Part shown: piece after piece, positions 18,794 to 27,852 of the stretch
Layout of the letters: each line of letters begins with the position of its first letter
Position numbering within the stretch: position 1 is the stretch's first letter
The notes under the pieces: generated by a model
The model's input: the letters and a program-made list of their open reading frames with translations, nothing else
Database searches by the model: none
Told to the model about the DNA's origin: nothing
Assembly (NCBI RefSeq): GCF_900110345.1
Contig: NZ_FODJ01000005.1
Location: forward strand, 163,438 to 227,437
Direction: 5' to 3'
DNA length: 64,000 nt
From: Amphibacillus marinus
GTDB taxonomy: Bacteria > Bacillota > Bacilli > Bacillales > Amphibacillaceae
Program-made: the position numbers and the translations under genes

Positions 18794-20323
18794 ATGTCAA
18801 CACAGTCAGCAATGAATCACTATTTAAACCCAGTTATAAAAGGCTTTTATCCAGATCCAAGTGTGTGTAAGGTTGGTGATGATTTTTTTCTTGTATGTAG
18901 TTCTTTTCAATACTTCCCAGGTGTCCCTATTTTCCATAGCCAGGATCTTGTTAATTGGACGCAAATTGGGCACTGTATAACACGAGAAAGTCAAATTGAT
19001 CTAAACAAAATCGAGAGTTCAGGGGGGATTTTTGCCCCGACAATTCGCTATAATGATGGAAAATTTTATATGGTAACAACAAATGCCACAACGCAACAGA
19101 ATTTTTATCTATGGACCGATGATATTTACGGTGACTGGTCTGAGCCTATTATTGTTGATCAAGGGGGAATTGACCCTGATTTATTTTTTGAAAATGGTCA
19201 ATCATTTTTTATCAGTAATGGTCAAGATGATCATGGCGTTGGCGGTGTTGTGCAATGCGAGATTAATATTACGAACGGTCAGAAATTGTCTGAAAGCAAA
19301 ATCATTTGGCAAGGAACAGGTGGCCGGTATCTAGAAGCGCCACATTTATACAAGATAAATGATTGGTACTACTTGATGGCAGCTGAGGGTGGCACTGAAT
19401 ATGGTCATATGGTTACCTATGCTAGAAGTCAATCTCCGCATGGCCCATTTGAAAGTTATGCCTTAAACCCTGTGTTAACCAATCGTAATCTAGGTGGTTA
19501 TGAGGTACAAGGTGTTGGTCATGGTGATTTAATTGAGGATAACAATGGTAATTGGTGGATGCTTCATCTTGGCTTCCGTCAAATTCATCGCTGGTTTACT
19601 TACCATCACCTTGGTCGAGAAGTATTTTTAACGCCGGTTACATTTGACCAAGACGGTTGGTTTACTGCTGGTCATAATGGCACAACCTTAGCTAGCTTTG
19701 AAACAAATAGAATTCCGCAAGATGTTAAACAAACAGAGAAGAAGATTTTTACTTTTGAAAACACAGCATGGGCTATTGATTGGTGTTATTTACGTCATCC
19801 TGATTTAGAAAATTATTATTTGGAAGCGGACCAATTACATCTTAATGGCTCTAATGTTACGCTTGATCATGCTGAATCCCCAACATTTATTGCATTAAGA
19901 CAAAAGGACTTTGCGATGGAAACCTCCTTTGATCTTAAATTAAAGAGTGGATCGGCAGGCATCACGCTATATATGGATGAAAATCATCACTATGATTTAT
20001 ATCTGCAAAAAAATGGGGAACATCTTGAAGGGAAGTTAAAACTAAATATTGGGGATATTAAATCTGTTGTGAATACAATTAATTTAAGTCAAACCGATCA
20101 AGCAAGGTTAATGATTAAGTCGGATAGTATCAATTATAGCTTCTTCATAGAGACGGGTGCCGGACAGATAGAGCTTGGTCAAGCTCAAACAAAATATCTA
20201 TCATCTGAAGTGGCTGGTGGATTTACCGGTGTTCTTATAGGGTTATATGCGGTTGGATCTGATCATAGTGTAGATCAAAAATACGCTGCCGAATTTACTA
20301 ACTTTACTTGTGCATATCATTAA
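18794..20323 (+). CDS. GH43 beta-xylosidase / arabinofuranosidase-type glycosidase
   Basis: This 509-aa enzyme has the five-blade GH43 domain and a C-terminal beta-sandwich domain from about residue 310. The three catalytic acidic positions are visible: D21 in FYPDPS (base), an Asp near 127 in GIDPDLF (pKa modulator) and a Glu near 181 in RYLEAPH (acid). There is no signal peptide, so it acts on imported oligosaccharides, probably xylo-oligosaccharides. I chose the ATG at 18794 because AAGGGGA lies about 9 bp upstream; in-frame starts at 18761 (GTG) and 18773 lack a site. The ROK kinase follows by 57 bp and may be cotranscribed. An arabinofuranosidase activity is possible. Confidence 0.88.
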   Translation: MSTQSAMNHYLNPVIKGFYPDPSVCKVGDDFFLVCSSFQYFPGVPIFHSQDLVNWTQIGHCITRESQIDLNKIESSGGIFAPTIRYNDGKFYMVTTNATTQQNFYLWTDDIYGDWSEPIIVDQGGIDPDLFFENGQSFFISNGQDDHGVGGVVQCEINITNGQKLSESKIIWQGTGGRYLEAPHLYKINDWYYLMAAEGGTEYGHMVTYARSQSPHGPFESYALNPVLTNRNLGGYEVQGVGHGDLIEDNNGNWWMLHLGFRQIHRWFTYHHLGREVFLTPVTFDQDGWFTAGHNGTTLASFETNRIPQDVKQTEKKIFTFENTAWAIDWCYLRHPDLENYYLEADQLHLNGSNVTLDHAESPTFIALRQKDFAMETSFDLKLKSGSAGITLYMDENHHYDLYLQKNGEHLEGKLKLNIGDIKSVVNTINLSQTDQARLMIKSDSINYSFFIETGAGQIELGQAQTKYLSSEVAGGFTGVLIGLYAVGSDHSVDQKYAAEFTNFTCAYH

Positions 20324-20380
20324 TTCGCAATAGACTGTAAATTTTTTTAGGCTCGTCATTATGAAAGGAATGAATGCATC

Positions 20381-21256
20381 ATGCGCCATGTACTAGCTTT
20401 TGATATTGGAGGAACGTTTATTAAAAGAGCAATTGTCTCCGAGGGTGGGGAAATAAAGCACTTGGAAAAAGTCACGACACCTACTGCGTTAGCTGAGTTA
20501 TATTCTGTCATTCAGGCAACGACTAGTCAAATTGATAGTGAAATAATCGGGATCGCACTTAGCGCCCCTGGAGCTGTTCAGGATAATGGTGTAATTGCAG
20601 GAGTTAGTGCTTTGCCCTATATTCATGGGCCTAATATAAAGAAGGACATTGCTAACTTAACGGGATTACCCGTTGCGCTTGAGAATGATGCTAATTGTGC
20701 TGCTTTGGCTGAAGGCTGGGTAGGGCAAGCAACTGATGTGCAAGATTTTGTCACGTTTGTCATTGGGACGGGCATTGGCGGGGCAATTGTTAAAGCCGGA
20801 CAAATCCACAAAGGGGCTCACGGTCAAGGTGGGGAATGGGGCCAGATGATTGTGAATGAGGATGGCAAGTTACAAGCATATAGTCGCGTCGCTTCGACGG
20901 CTGCCTTAGTTAGACAAGTTAGAAAAGCCCATGACTTAGGTGCTTTAACAGGCGAAGCAGTGTTCCAATTGGCTGAGGAAGGCGACAGTGCAGCGCTGGA
21001 GGCAATTGAACGCTTCTATGCTAACCTAGCCATGGGAATATGTAATATCCAATCCGCTTATGATCCGGAGCTTGTGCTCATTGGTGGTGGGATAAGCACG
21101 AGAAGCGGTTTAGTTGAACAAATTAATCAGGCCATTAGGAAACTCGTTGACCAAATAGATGAGCTAACTGTTTATCCAGAAATTCGCTTATGTCAGTTTC
21201 AGGCAGATGCCAATTTGATTGGTGCAGCGAATCATTTCTTTAAAGTTTGTAGCTAA
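20381..21256 (+). CDS. ROK-family sugar kinase without the zinc motif
   Basis: This 291-aa cytoplasmic kinase has the phosphate-binding DIGGT at residues 8-12 and the catalytic Asp near 102 in ENDANCAAL, followed by GTGIGGAI. The usual ROK zinc motif (CxCGxxGCxE) is absent; the corresponding segment, GGEWGQMIVNED, has no cysteines. This resembles beta-glucoside-kinase-like ROK proteins such as BglK. Its place after a GH43 glycosidase suggests it phosphorylates a released sugar or disaccharide with ATP. The exact substrate is not readable from sequence. A terminator follows at 21286-21322. Confidence 0.82.
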   Translation: MRHVLAFDIGGTFIKRAIVSEGGEIKHLEKVTTPTALAELYSVIQATTSQIDSEIIGIALSAPGAVQDNGVIAGVSALPYIHGPNIKKDIANLTGLPVALENDANCAALAEGWVGQATDVQDFVTFVIGTGIGGAIVKAGQIHKGAHGQGGEWGQMIVNEDGKLQAYSRVASTAALVRQVRKAHDLGALTGEAVFQLAEEGDSAALEAIERFYANLAMGICNIQSAYDPELVLIGGGISTRSGLVEQINQAIRKLVDQIDELTVYPEIRLCQFQADANLIGAANHFFKVCS

Positions 21257-21285
21257 TTAATGAAGTGTTCTAAGCCATCGGTTTA

Positions 21286-21322
21286 AACAACCGTGCGTTT
21301 TTATTAAAAGCGCACGGTTGTT
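21286..21322. terminator. Terminator after ROK kinase gene
   Basis: AACAACCGTGCG (21286-21297) pairs with CGCACGGTTGTT (21311-21322), followed by TTCTGTTT. It separates the plus-strand GH43/ROK pair from the convergent GH5 gene. Confidence 0.85.
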
Positions 21323-21533
21323 TTCTGTTTAGAAAAAGCTTTCCAATTAATTTAGCTAGTTATTAATAATCAATGTAACGGTTAGCTTAGCACACTCAAC
21401 CGTCGCACCGTGTTACGAATGACCGAGGTAAAGGTTGTTGTATCCTTAGGTAAAAGTCAGTCAACACGCTAATCTTAAAAAGTTTTTTAAAATGTTCATG
21501 TTTGGAATCCGTAAAAGCAGTTATGAAATTCAT

Positions 21534-24038
21534 TTAATTCAGTAATTGGCGTTTTTTAATGTAAAGCAATATTCCAGCTCCAATTAATAAGATAGTGACT
21601 CCTGCTATAGCATAATTAAACATCGATGTCGCTGTATTAGGTAGTGAAATACCAGCATGCTGATTTCCAGTTCCGCCTGGCGTACTTTGTTCCGGTGCAG
21701 GAGTTGGTGTGACGCTATCTTCTTGCTCATCTTGATCCAGATCGTCATCCTCAGTCAAGAAGATATTAGGATTAAAAACGGTGAAGATACTGAAATGGTC
21801 GGTACTAGCTGTAATGTAATTACCATCCACTTCACCACCAACCTTGTCCCAGCTGTCATTGTCGCTGTTCCAATAGTATACTGCTAAATGCTCATCCGGT
21901 GTTGCTTCACCTGTATAAGTAAATTGGAGCTCAATCGGTTCGGCAAATGATCGAATAATTTCGCCATCAACTGTAATCGTCAGTTGATAGATTGCACTTT
22001 CTGCTGCTTGTTCGTTTGGTAAAGCTTGATCGACCAATAATTCAAAGTCAATCTGAGCAGCACCAGCTAAGTTTGCGGCTGGTATTCGAATGGTTAGGTT
22101 GGGCAGTTCAATGATAATTGTCGCGGCCTTTTCGTTTAAAGCTGCTACTTGGTCAGCCGTTAATGATACCCTTGTGACAGCTAAATCAGTTAAATCTAGT
22201 ACAAAGCTGCTATTGCTAGCGGTTTCATTTACAAAGTCATCGCTAACATAAACAGTAGCACCATCTACGGTAATCTGCTCGACCGTCTCAGGTTCTTCCT
22301 CTTCTTCTTCCTCCTCTTCAGGCTGCTCAGGTTCATGAGAATCATTTTCGACTGCATAACCCGTTATGTTACTGCCATCGCGGATAAGTTCGTACTCTAG
22401 CACTTCACCACTCCAGAAGTGAAGGCGAAGGGTGACTGGAACGCCTGACTCGATTTCATTAAACAAGTAGCTGTCCCCAGTTGACCCATCGTAAGGGAAG
22501 GTAATCCGGTTCTGACCATAGTCTGGTGAGAAGACGCGACCAAATTCTTTAAAGGTCGTCCAATCATTAGGACCGGCTGCTGTTCCATCATCGTATACAG
22601 CTTCAAGCGTGGCAAGTTGATCGCCATTAAAATTAATTGGAATGAAAAAGTCGTGATAATGTCCCGTATTGTCTTGCGTGACTGGTGTATCAAAGACAAT
22701 TAGGTTTACTTTCCAGTTAGGCCCTTGATTAAAATGTAGTTCCACAGTTGCACTTACACCAGCTTGGTCAAGGTCAACGACTTGTTCTAAAAAGCTGGCA
22801 CTAAAGAGGACCGCGTCAGAACTAACGGTATAGTCTGTTCCATCAACGAGAGTGGTGCCGTTGTAACTAATCTCCTCTAGAGCAAGTCCATGAAGATTGA
22901 GGGCAAGCTCACGGTCTGCTATCGTTTCACTTTGTCTAAAATAGATAAAATCCCGTTCAGCTGTTGCCGAGCGTCCGTCAAATCCGGCCCGCATAATATT
23001 ATAAAAGTCTTGATCATACCAAGTGTAGTTGAGACGGTTAAAATGCTGTCCGTTATCCCAAAGCATATGAACAAGGTCATTTTCTTGCATGTAGTGAATC
23101 GCGTACTCGAAGAATTTTAGCTTTTCACCCTGCTGAACAGTATCAACATGCGTATCGAAGCCAAGCAAACCAAATTCGCCCACAACAACAGGGATGCCGT
23201 TTTCGGTAAAGGCACTGTGCACACGGCCAAGCTGCTCATGCATGTGGTCAATTGATTCTTGATCAAATTCAGTTACGCCCGCGATATTGACACTAAATGG
23301 CCAGTAGCTGTAATAGTGTACAGTCGCAATTAAATAAGGGTCATCAATCTTGTCAATCCATGCAACTAACGGCTCAACATCTTCTTGATCAGAGCTGGTA
23401 TCCATTGTTGGAATAATTAATGGTCGAATCGCGTTAGTACCACCAGAATCTCTTACGATGTCATAGAAGCGATCGTTTAATAGATCAAGTAGCTCTTGCG
23501 CATGCTCCTCATCAGTATTAAAACGAGGCTCATTAATACTCTCGAACATGACATCAATCGAATGGTCTGCAAAGTGTGCGGTTAGCTGCTCCCAGATTGC
23601 TTCAAAGCGAGCAAGTGCCTCAGCCTGATCGGTAACCATTTGGTTTTCTAACCAGACCCAAGAGTCATGATGAATATTAATCATCACCTTCATATCCGCT
23701 TCAAGCGCCCAATCGACTGCTTGTGTATAACGGGCTAAAAAGTCGGCATCAATTGTATAGTCTGGTGCTCCATCCATCCGCTGGTCAAAGGTGATTGGCA
23801 GGCGAATGCTGTTGTAACCAGCAGCGGCAATGGATTGGATTAATTCTCTGGTAACACGTGGATTACCCCAACCGGTTTCATCTGCTCCAAGCGCATCGAA
23901 GGTATTACCCAGATTCCAGCCTGGTTGCATCGCATCTGCATAATCCTCAATATCATAAACCTCCTCTGCGACAGTAGTAAAGCTAGGTAAAAGAACAAAA
24001 AATGCTAGAATGGTTACTAAAGTAAATTTGATCTTCAT
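21534..24038 (-). CDS. Wall-anchored GH5 subfamily-4-type endoglucanase with CBM46-like module
   Basis: This 834-aa surface enzyme should cut beta-glucan or xyloglucan outside the cell. The signal peptide ends near VAEE (about 25). The GH5 domain spans about 30-360, with acid/base E170 (SINEP) and nucleophile E288 (VVVGEFG). An Ig-like X2 domain (about 365-455) and a CBM46-like domain (about 456-560) follow, the same order as Bacillus GH5_4-X2-CBM46 enzymes. A poly-Glu linker leads to a beta-rich domain (about 582-755) also seen in the 54687 protein. The C-terminus is a sorting signal, LPNTA at 799-803, a membrane segment and KKRQLLN. A perfect cre site lies 68 bp upstream. The start has AAAGGAG. 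Confidence 0.92.
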   Translation of the reverse strand: MKIKFTLVTILAFFVLLPSFTTVAEEVYDIEDYADAMQPGWNLGNTFDALGADETGWGNPRVTRELIQSIAAAGYNSIRLPITFDQRMDGAPDYTIDADFLARYTQAVDWALEADMKVMINIHHDSWVWLENQMVTDQAEALARFEAIWEQLTAHFADHSIDVMFESINEPRFNTDEEHAQELLDLLNDRFYDIVRDSGGTNAIRPLIIPTMDTSSDQEDVEPLVAWIDKIDDPYLIATVHYYSYWPFSVNIAGVTEFDQESIDHMHEQLGRVHSAFTENGIPVVVGEFGLLGFDTHVDTVQQGEKLKFFEYAIHYMQENDLVHMLWDNGQHFNRLNYTWYDQDFYNIMRAGFDGRSATAERDFIYFRQSETIADRELALNLHGLALEEISYNGTTLVDGTDYTVSSDAVLFSASFLEQVVDLDQAGVSATVELHFNQGPNWKVNLIVFDTPVTQDNTGHYHDFFIPINFNGDQLATLEAVYDDGTAAGPNDWTTFKEFGRVFSPDYGQNRITFPYDGSTGDSYLFNEIESGVPVTLRLHFWSGEVLEYELIRDGSNITGYAVENDSHEPEQPEEEEEEEEEPETVEQITVDGATVYVSDDFVNETASNSSFVLDLTDLAVTRVSLTADQVAALNEKAATIIIELPNLTIRIPAANLAGAAQIDFELLVDQALPNEQAAESAIYQLTITVDGEIIRSFAEPIELQFTYTGEATPDEHLAVYYWNSDNDSWDKVGGEVDGNYITASTDHFSIFTVFNPNIFLTEDDDLDQDEQEDSVTPTPAPEQSTPGGTGNQHAGISLPNTATSMFNYAIAGVTILLIGAGILLYIKKRQLLN

Positions 24039-24105
24039 AAATGCGTCTCCTTTTTACTTGGTTTAATTAACTAATGAACCTCCTTTCACAATATTTGCAA
24101 CAAAA

Positions 24106-24121
24106 TTGCAAACGCTTACAA
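24106..24121. promoter_or_regulatory. cre site upstream of GH5 gene
   Basis: TTGCAAACGCTTACAA matches the CcpA consensus WTGNAARCGNWWWCAW at every position. It lies 68 bp before the GH5 start codon and predicts catabolite repression. Confidence 0.8.
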
Positions 24122-24579
24122 AAAGGTTATCATATGTAGAAAGTAGATTATACCGAACTAATTAGTGGTAAAATCACTCCAAGACTAGAGGGGGGCAAAA
24201 GGCATATTTTTATCACTTGGATTAGCTAAGAAAATTGAGTTGAAAGTATGGTATACATTCGTTTTTTAACCAATTATTTTAAAGATAGATCTCAGATCCT
24301 GTGAGAAATAGCTTATAAAATTGTGAAACTTCTACAGGTAATCTTTTTAAAAAAATAATTATTAATCAGTGGATAGTCACACATTTATCCTATTTATCGA
24401 GGTGAAAAGCAAAATGGAGATGGGGTATTGAGTTAGTCCTTGCTTGAAAGAACTAAAATTATTCTAGAAGACATAGAAAAAAAAGCCGGGTCAATCTGTT
24501 GCCGATACAACCGTAGATGGAGTTTTAAAATAATTGCATTGGTATATGGTGTGAAGCAATAACAAATTAGCATTTGTCG
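24122..24579. other. Gene-free stretch beside GH5 and XRE genes
   Basis: About 460 bp with no supported gene. Short open frames near 24430-24560 lack convincing starts. No repeat or terminator stands out. Confidence 0.4.
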
Positions 24580-24963
24580 CTAATCTTCTTCAATTTCATT
24601 TTTAACAAAAAACCAAAACCGTGCGAGTCGTTCGGTATTTGCTTTAGGAGATTTGCAAAGCTCGCGTAATAACCCTGTTTCCTTTAGCGCTTCTATTGCA
24701 GCAAGCTCATCCTGATACAATGCTATTCCTTCTGAAACCTGAGAGTTCCTTACTTGCTTGCTTGAATTATGGCCAAGTAGGTAATCAATTGAAACATCAA
24801 AAATATTAGCGAGTTTAACAATGGTTTCTAAGGCGGGTTCGTTCCTTCCTTGTTCATAGTATCCGTAGGCACTTGTAGTAATATTTAGTTTCTTTGCAAT
24901 GAAGTCTTGCTTATAGCCATGCTGTTCTCTCAATAATTTTAGCCGTTCTTGAAATAATTTCAT
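24580..24963 (-). CDS. XRE-family transcriptional regulator
   Basis: This 127-aa protein has an N-terminal Cro/C1-type helix-turn-helix (about residues 5-63), with KQDFIAKKLNITTSAYGYYEQGRNEP as the DNA-reading core and FDVSIDYLLG at its end. A short C-terminal region of about 60 residues has no recognised ligand domain. A strong AGGAGG site supports the start. It is divergent from xylFGH across a 241-bp gap containing a perfect-arm palindrome over the xylF -35, so it is a good candidate regulator of the xylose importer, in place of a ROK-type XylR. Confidence 0.88.
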   Translation of the reverse strand: MKLFQERLKLLREQHGYKQDFIAKKLNITTSAYGYYEQGRNEPALETIVKLANIFDVSIDYLLGHNSSKQVRNSQVSEGIALYQDELAAIEALKETGLLRELCKSPKANTERLARFWFFVKNEIEED

Positions 24964-25039
24964 TAATATTCCTCCTATCTTGGCTGAATTATACAGGGTA
25001 GAAATTAGATATTCACAACATCCAATTAAATGTTGTTTT

Positions 25040-25055
25040 ATTGTTTACAAACAAT
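25040..25055. promoter_or_regulatory. Candidate operator over xylF -35
   Basis: ATTGTTTACAAACAAT has perfect 7-bp arms around a 2-bp centre. It overlaps the -35 of the xylF promoter and lies between the divergent XRE and xylF genes, so binding would block xylF transcription. Confidence 0.6.
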
Positions 25056-25072
25056 CTTTTGTTGTTTATAAT
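25044..25072 (+). promoter_or_regulatory. xylFGH promoter
   Basis: TTTACA (25044-25049), a 17-bp spacer and TATAAT (25067-25072) form a strong sigma-A promoter 133 bp before xylF. Confidence 0.75.
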
Positions 25073-25077
25073 AACCA

Positions 25078-25093
25078 ATGTAAGCGTTTAATA
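25078..25093. promoter_or_regulatory. cre-like site downstream of xylF promoter
   Basis: ATGTAAGCGTTTAATA has a perfect left half (TGTAAGCG) but two mismatches at the terminal CA. Its position just after the -10 is typical of CcpA repression sites. Confidence 0.5.
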
Positions 25094-25204
25094 GACATTT
25101 ACGGATGTGCTGGTATTGAAGGGTTTTTAAACTCTTTTCACTAGAGTCATAGCCTTTACTTTGTTTGTTTATTAAACGAACTAATTAGAAAAGGAGTTTA
25201 TTTT

Positions 25205-26263
25205 ATGAAGCTAAAGCTATTGGGATTTATTGTGGTTATTTCACTTGTTTTAACGGCGTGTGGACAGGCTGCCGAAGGGGAAGATACCGAAGCTGGTAAT
25301 ACTGACATTACGATTGGACTGTCGGTTGCTGATCTGACACTTGAGCGTTGGCAACATGATCGCGATATTTTTGTTGAACGGGCTGAGGAGCTAGGAGCTG
25401 AAGTTATTGTGCAATCAGCCGATGGTCAAGATGAGCGGCAGCTGTCGCAAATTCAAAATATGCTTTCACAAGGGGTGGATGTGCTTGTTATTATTGCTAA
25501 TAACTCTGATGCATTAAGCCCAGTCATTGAGCAAGCACAAGAAGAAGGGGTTCCTGTTGTTGCGTATGATCGCTTAATTAACAATGCGCACGTTGATGCT
25601 TATGTCTCATTTGATAATGTTCGGGTCGGGGAGATGCAGGCCGAATATTTAATAGAGGCAGTCCCAACTGGTCGTTATTTCTTGTTAGGCGGTGCGCCAA
25701 CCGATAATAATGCGCACATGTTTAGGGAAGGACAGATGAATATCTTAACGCCATTAATTGATCGCGGTGACATTGAAGTTGTTGGTGACCAGTGGGCCGA
25801 TGGTTGGTCAGCCGAAAATGCGTTGAGTATAATTGAAAACGCTTTAACGGCTACCGGTAATACAATTGATGTGATCGTGGCGACAAATGATAGCACTGCG
25901 GGTGGAGCAATTCAGGCATTATCTGCCCAGAATTTAGCTGGAGAGGTTGCTATTTCTGGGCAGGATGCAGATCTAGCCGCTGTGCAACGCATAGCTGAGG
26001 GAACGCAATCAATGACCATTTATAAACCAATTAGCGATATTGCGACTCGAAATGCCGAGGTCGCAGTTAAAGTGGCTACTGGAGAGACACTTGAGGCTGA
26101 TGAGACTGTCGACAATGGTACGGTGGATGTTCCGTTTATTAAATTAGATCCAATTAGCGTTACCATTGATAATTTGGTTGAAACGCTAATTGTTGATGGC
26201 TTCCACAGTTTCGCTGACGTGTTCCGTAATGTGCCAGAAGCTGATCGACCAGATCAGCCGTAA
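25205..26263 (+). CDS. xylF: D-xylose ABC transporter substrate-binding lipoprotein
   Basis: This 352-aa periplasmic-binding-type lipoprotein has a LTAC lipobox (C19). The mature protein follows E. coli XylF closely through GLSVADLTLERWQ, LVIIANNSDAL, YDRLINNA, VGDQWADGW, NDSTAGGAIQALSAQ, SGQDADLAAV and MTIYKP. These segments include the xylose-contacting residues of XylF, so D-xylose is the likely ligand. It is the first gene of xylFGH. A hairpin between xylF and xylG (26283-26312) probably protects the xylF part of the message and raises binding-protein yield. Confidence 0.93.
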   Translation: MKLKLLGFIVVISLVLTACGQAAEGEDTEAGNTDITIGLSVADLTLERWQHDRDIFVERAEELGAEVIVQSADGQDERQLSQIQNMLSQGVDVLVIIANNSDALSPVIEQAQEEGVPVVAYDRLINNAHVDAYVSFDNVRVGEMQAEYLIEAVPTGRYFLLGGAPTDNNAHMFREGQMNILTPLIDRGDIEVVGDQWADGWSAENALSIIENALTATGNTIDVIVATNDSTAGGAIQALSAQNLAGEVAISGQDADLAAVQRIAEGTQSMTIYKPISDIATRNAEVAVKVATGETLEADETVDNGTVDVPFIKLDPISVTIDNLVETLIVDGFHSFADVFRNVPEADRPDQP

Positions 26264-26282
26264 CACATTTTGTTCAAAAAAA

Positions 26283-26312
26283 CGTTGATGCGGGCTGTGC
26301 CCGTGATCAACG
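26283..26312 (+). promoter_or_regulatory. Intercistronic hairpin between xylF and xylG
   Basis: CGTTGAT plus CGGGC pair with GCCCG plus ATCAACG around a TGT loop, with one bulge. It has no U-run, so it is more likely an mRNA-stabilising or processing element than a terminator. Confidence 0.65.
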
Positions 26313-26328
26313 AGGGGGGATAAGTACG

Positions 26329-27852
26329 ATGACTGATTTTGTCTTGGAAATGAAGGATATTACAAAAACCTTTCCCGGTGTCAAGGCCCTTGATCAGGTC
26401 AGTTTCTCCGTCAAGACAGGAGAAATTCATGCTCTTTGTGGCGAAAATGGGGCTGGCAAGTCAACCTTGATGAAGGTGTTAAGCGGTGTCTATCCAGATG
26501 ACAGCTTTGCTGGAGCTATTTTTATTAACGGTGAGCAAATGGCTTTTAAGTCAATTAAAGCATCCCAAGAGGCGGGAATTGCTATTATTTATCAAGAACT
26601 TGCCCTTGTGCCGGAGATGACTGTTGCTGAGAATCTGTTTCTAAGTAGTGACCAGATGAAGCAACCATTCATTAATTGGCAGATGCTTTATGCCGATGCA
26701 CAGTATTGGCTGAAACAAGTGGGCTTGGCGATTGATCCAGAGCGGCGGTTAGCTGATTTAACGGTTGGCAAGCAACAGCTTGTCGAAATTGCTAAGGCAC
26801 TAACGCGAAATGCGCGTATTGTCATTTTGGATGAGCCTACTGCTGCTTTAACGGAAAGCGATGTGGCAGTTTTAATGAAGCTATTAAAGGCGTTAAAGCA
26901 TAAAGGTGTAACGTGTATCTACATTTCGCACAAGCTTAATGAGGTTATGGAAATTGCTGATACAGTGACTGTGTTAAGAGATGGTCAAACGGTAAGCACC
27001 GATCCGATCACCGTGCTAACTGAGGAGCGAATTGTGACCAAGATGGTCGGAAGAGAGCTTTCAGAGTTATTTCCTTATCAAAAACGTAAGCTGGGAAAGG
27101 AAATTCTGTCTGTTAACCAGTTTCAATTTAAACGAAAGTTTGATCAAGAGGTGCTGGTCGAACAAGCTAGCTTTTCCCTTCGATCAGGTGAAATTCTAGG
27201 TGTTTCAGGCCTGATGGGGGCTGGTCGAACAGAATTATTCACCAGTTTGTTTGGTGGCTATGAAGGGCACTATTCCGGTCAGATCATGATCGATGGCAGG
27301 GAAGTGATAATTAGAAAACCTGCCGATGCAATTAAGTCCGGTATAGCATATGTTTCTGAAGATCGAAAAAAATACGGACTTATTTTAGAAATGGATATCG
27401 CTAAAAATGCTACGTTAGCAGCGTTAAAAAAAGTCATGTCAAATCAGTTGATTAATAAAGCTTTAGAAGTGAAAAAGTCTGAAGAACTTACTCGGAAGAT
27501 GAAAGTAAAGGCACACTCTCTTGAAGCGCAGGTGGGGACATTAAGTGGAGGGAATCAACAAAAGGTCGTGCTAAGTAAATGGTTGTTTACTACCCCTAAA
27601 GTCCTCATTCTAGATGAACCAACAAGAGGAATAGATGTAGGAGCGAAATATGAAATTTACAAGATTATTAATCAATTAGCGGAGAATGGTGTAGCGATTG
27701 TTATTATCTCATCTGAATTACCGGAAGTTCTCGGGCTATCTGATCGTATTCTCGTGATGAGTGAAAGAGGGATAACAGCGTCATTATCGCGAGCAGAAGC
27801 AAATCAAGAAGTGATTATGAAATACGCGACCTTGAGGAGGGCTAAAAAATGA
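26329..27852 (+). CDS. xylG: D-xylose ABC transporter ATPase, double domain
   Basis: This 507-aa CUT2 ATPase has two ABC domains. The first has Walker A GENGAGKST near residue 40 and Walker B VILDEPTAALT. The second has a degenerate Walker A, GLMGAGRTE, near 295 and signature LSGGNQQKVVLSKW, with Walker B LILDEPTRGID. This asymmetry is normal for RbsA/XylG proteins. It overlaps xylH by 4 bp, so the two are translationally coupled. A GAGGGGGGA site lies upstream. Confidence 0.93.
   Translation: MTDFVLEMKDITKTFPGVKALDQVSFSVKTGEIHALCGENGAGKSTLMKVLSGVYPDDSFAGAIFINGEQMAFKSIKASQEAGIAIIYQELALVPEMTVAENLFLSSDQMKQPFINWQMLYADAQYWLKQVGLAIDPERRLADLTVGKQQLVEIAKALTRNARIVILDEPTAALTESDVAVLMKLLKALKHKGVTCIYISHKLNEVMEIADTVTVLRDGQTVSTDPITVLTEERIVTKMVGRELSELFPYQKRKLGKEILSVNQFQFKRKFDQEVLVEQASFSLRSGEILGVSGLMGAGRTELFTSLFGGYEGHYSGQIMIDGREVIIRKPADAIKSGIAYVSEDRKKYGLILEMDIAKNATLAALKKVMSNQLINKALEVKKSEELTRKMKVKAHSLEAQVGTLSGGNQQKVVLSKWLFTTPKVLILDEPTRGIDVGAKYEIYKIINQLAENGVAIVIISSELPEVLGLSDRILVMSERGITASLSRAEANQEVIMKYATLRRAKK

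Noticed and set aside
24420..24570. Possible small gene near 24430-24560
   Set aside because: An open frame exists near the end of the gap, but no start codon with a ribosome binding site leads into it.
26283..26312. Terminator between xylF and xylG
   Set aside because: The hairpin lacks a U-run and lies inside an operon with a strong downstream ribosome binding site, so it is better read as an mRNA-stability element.
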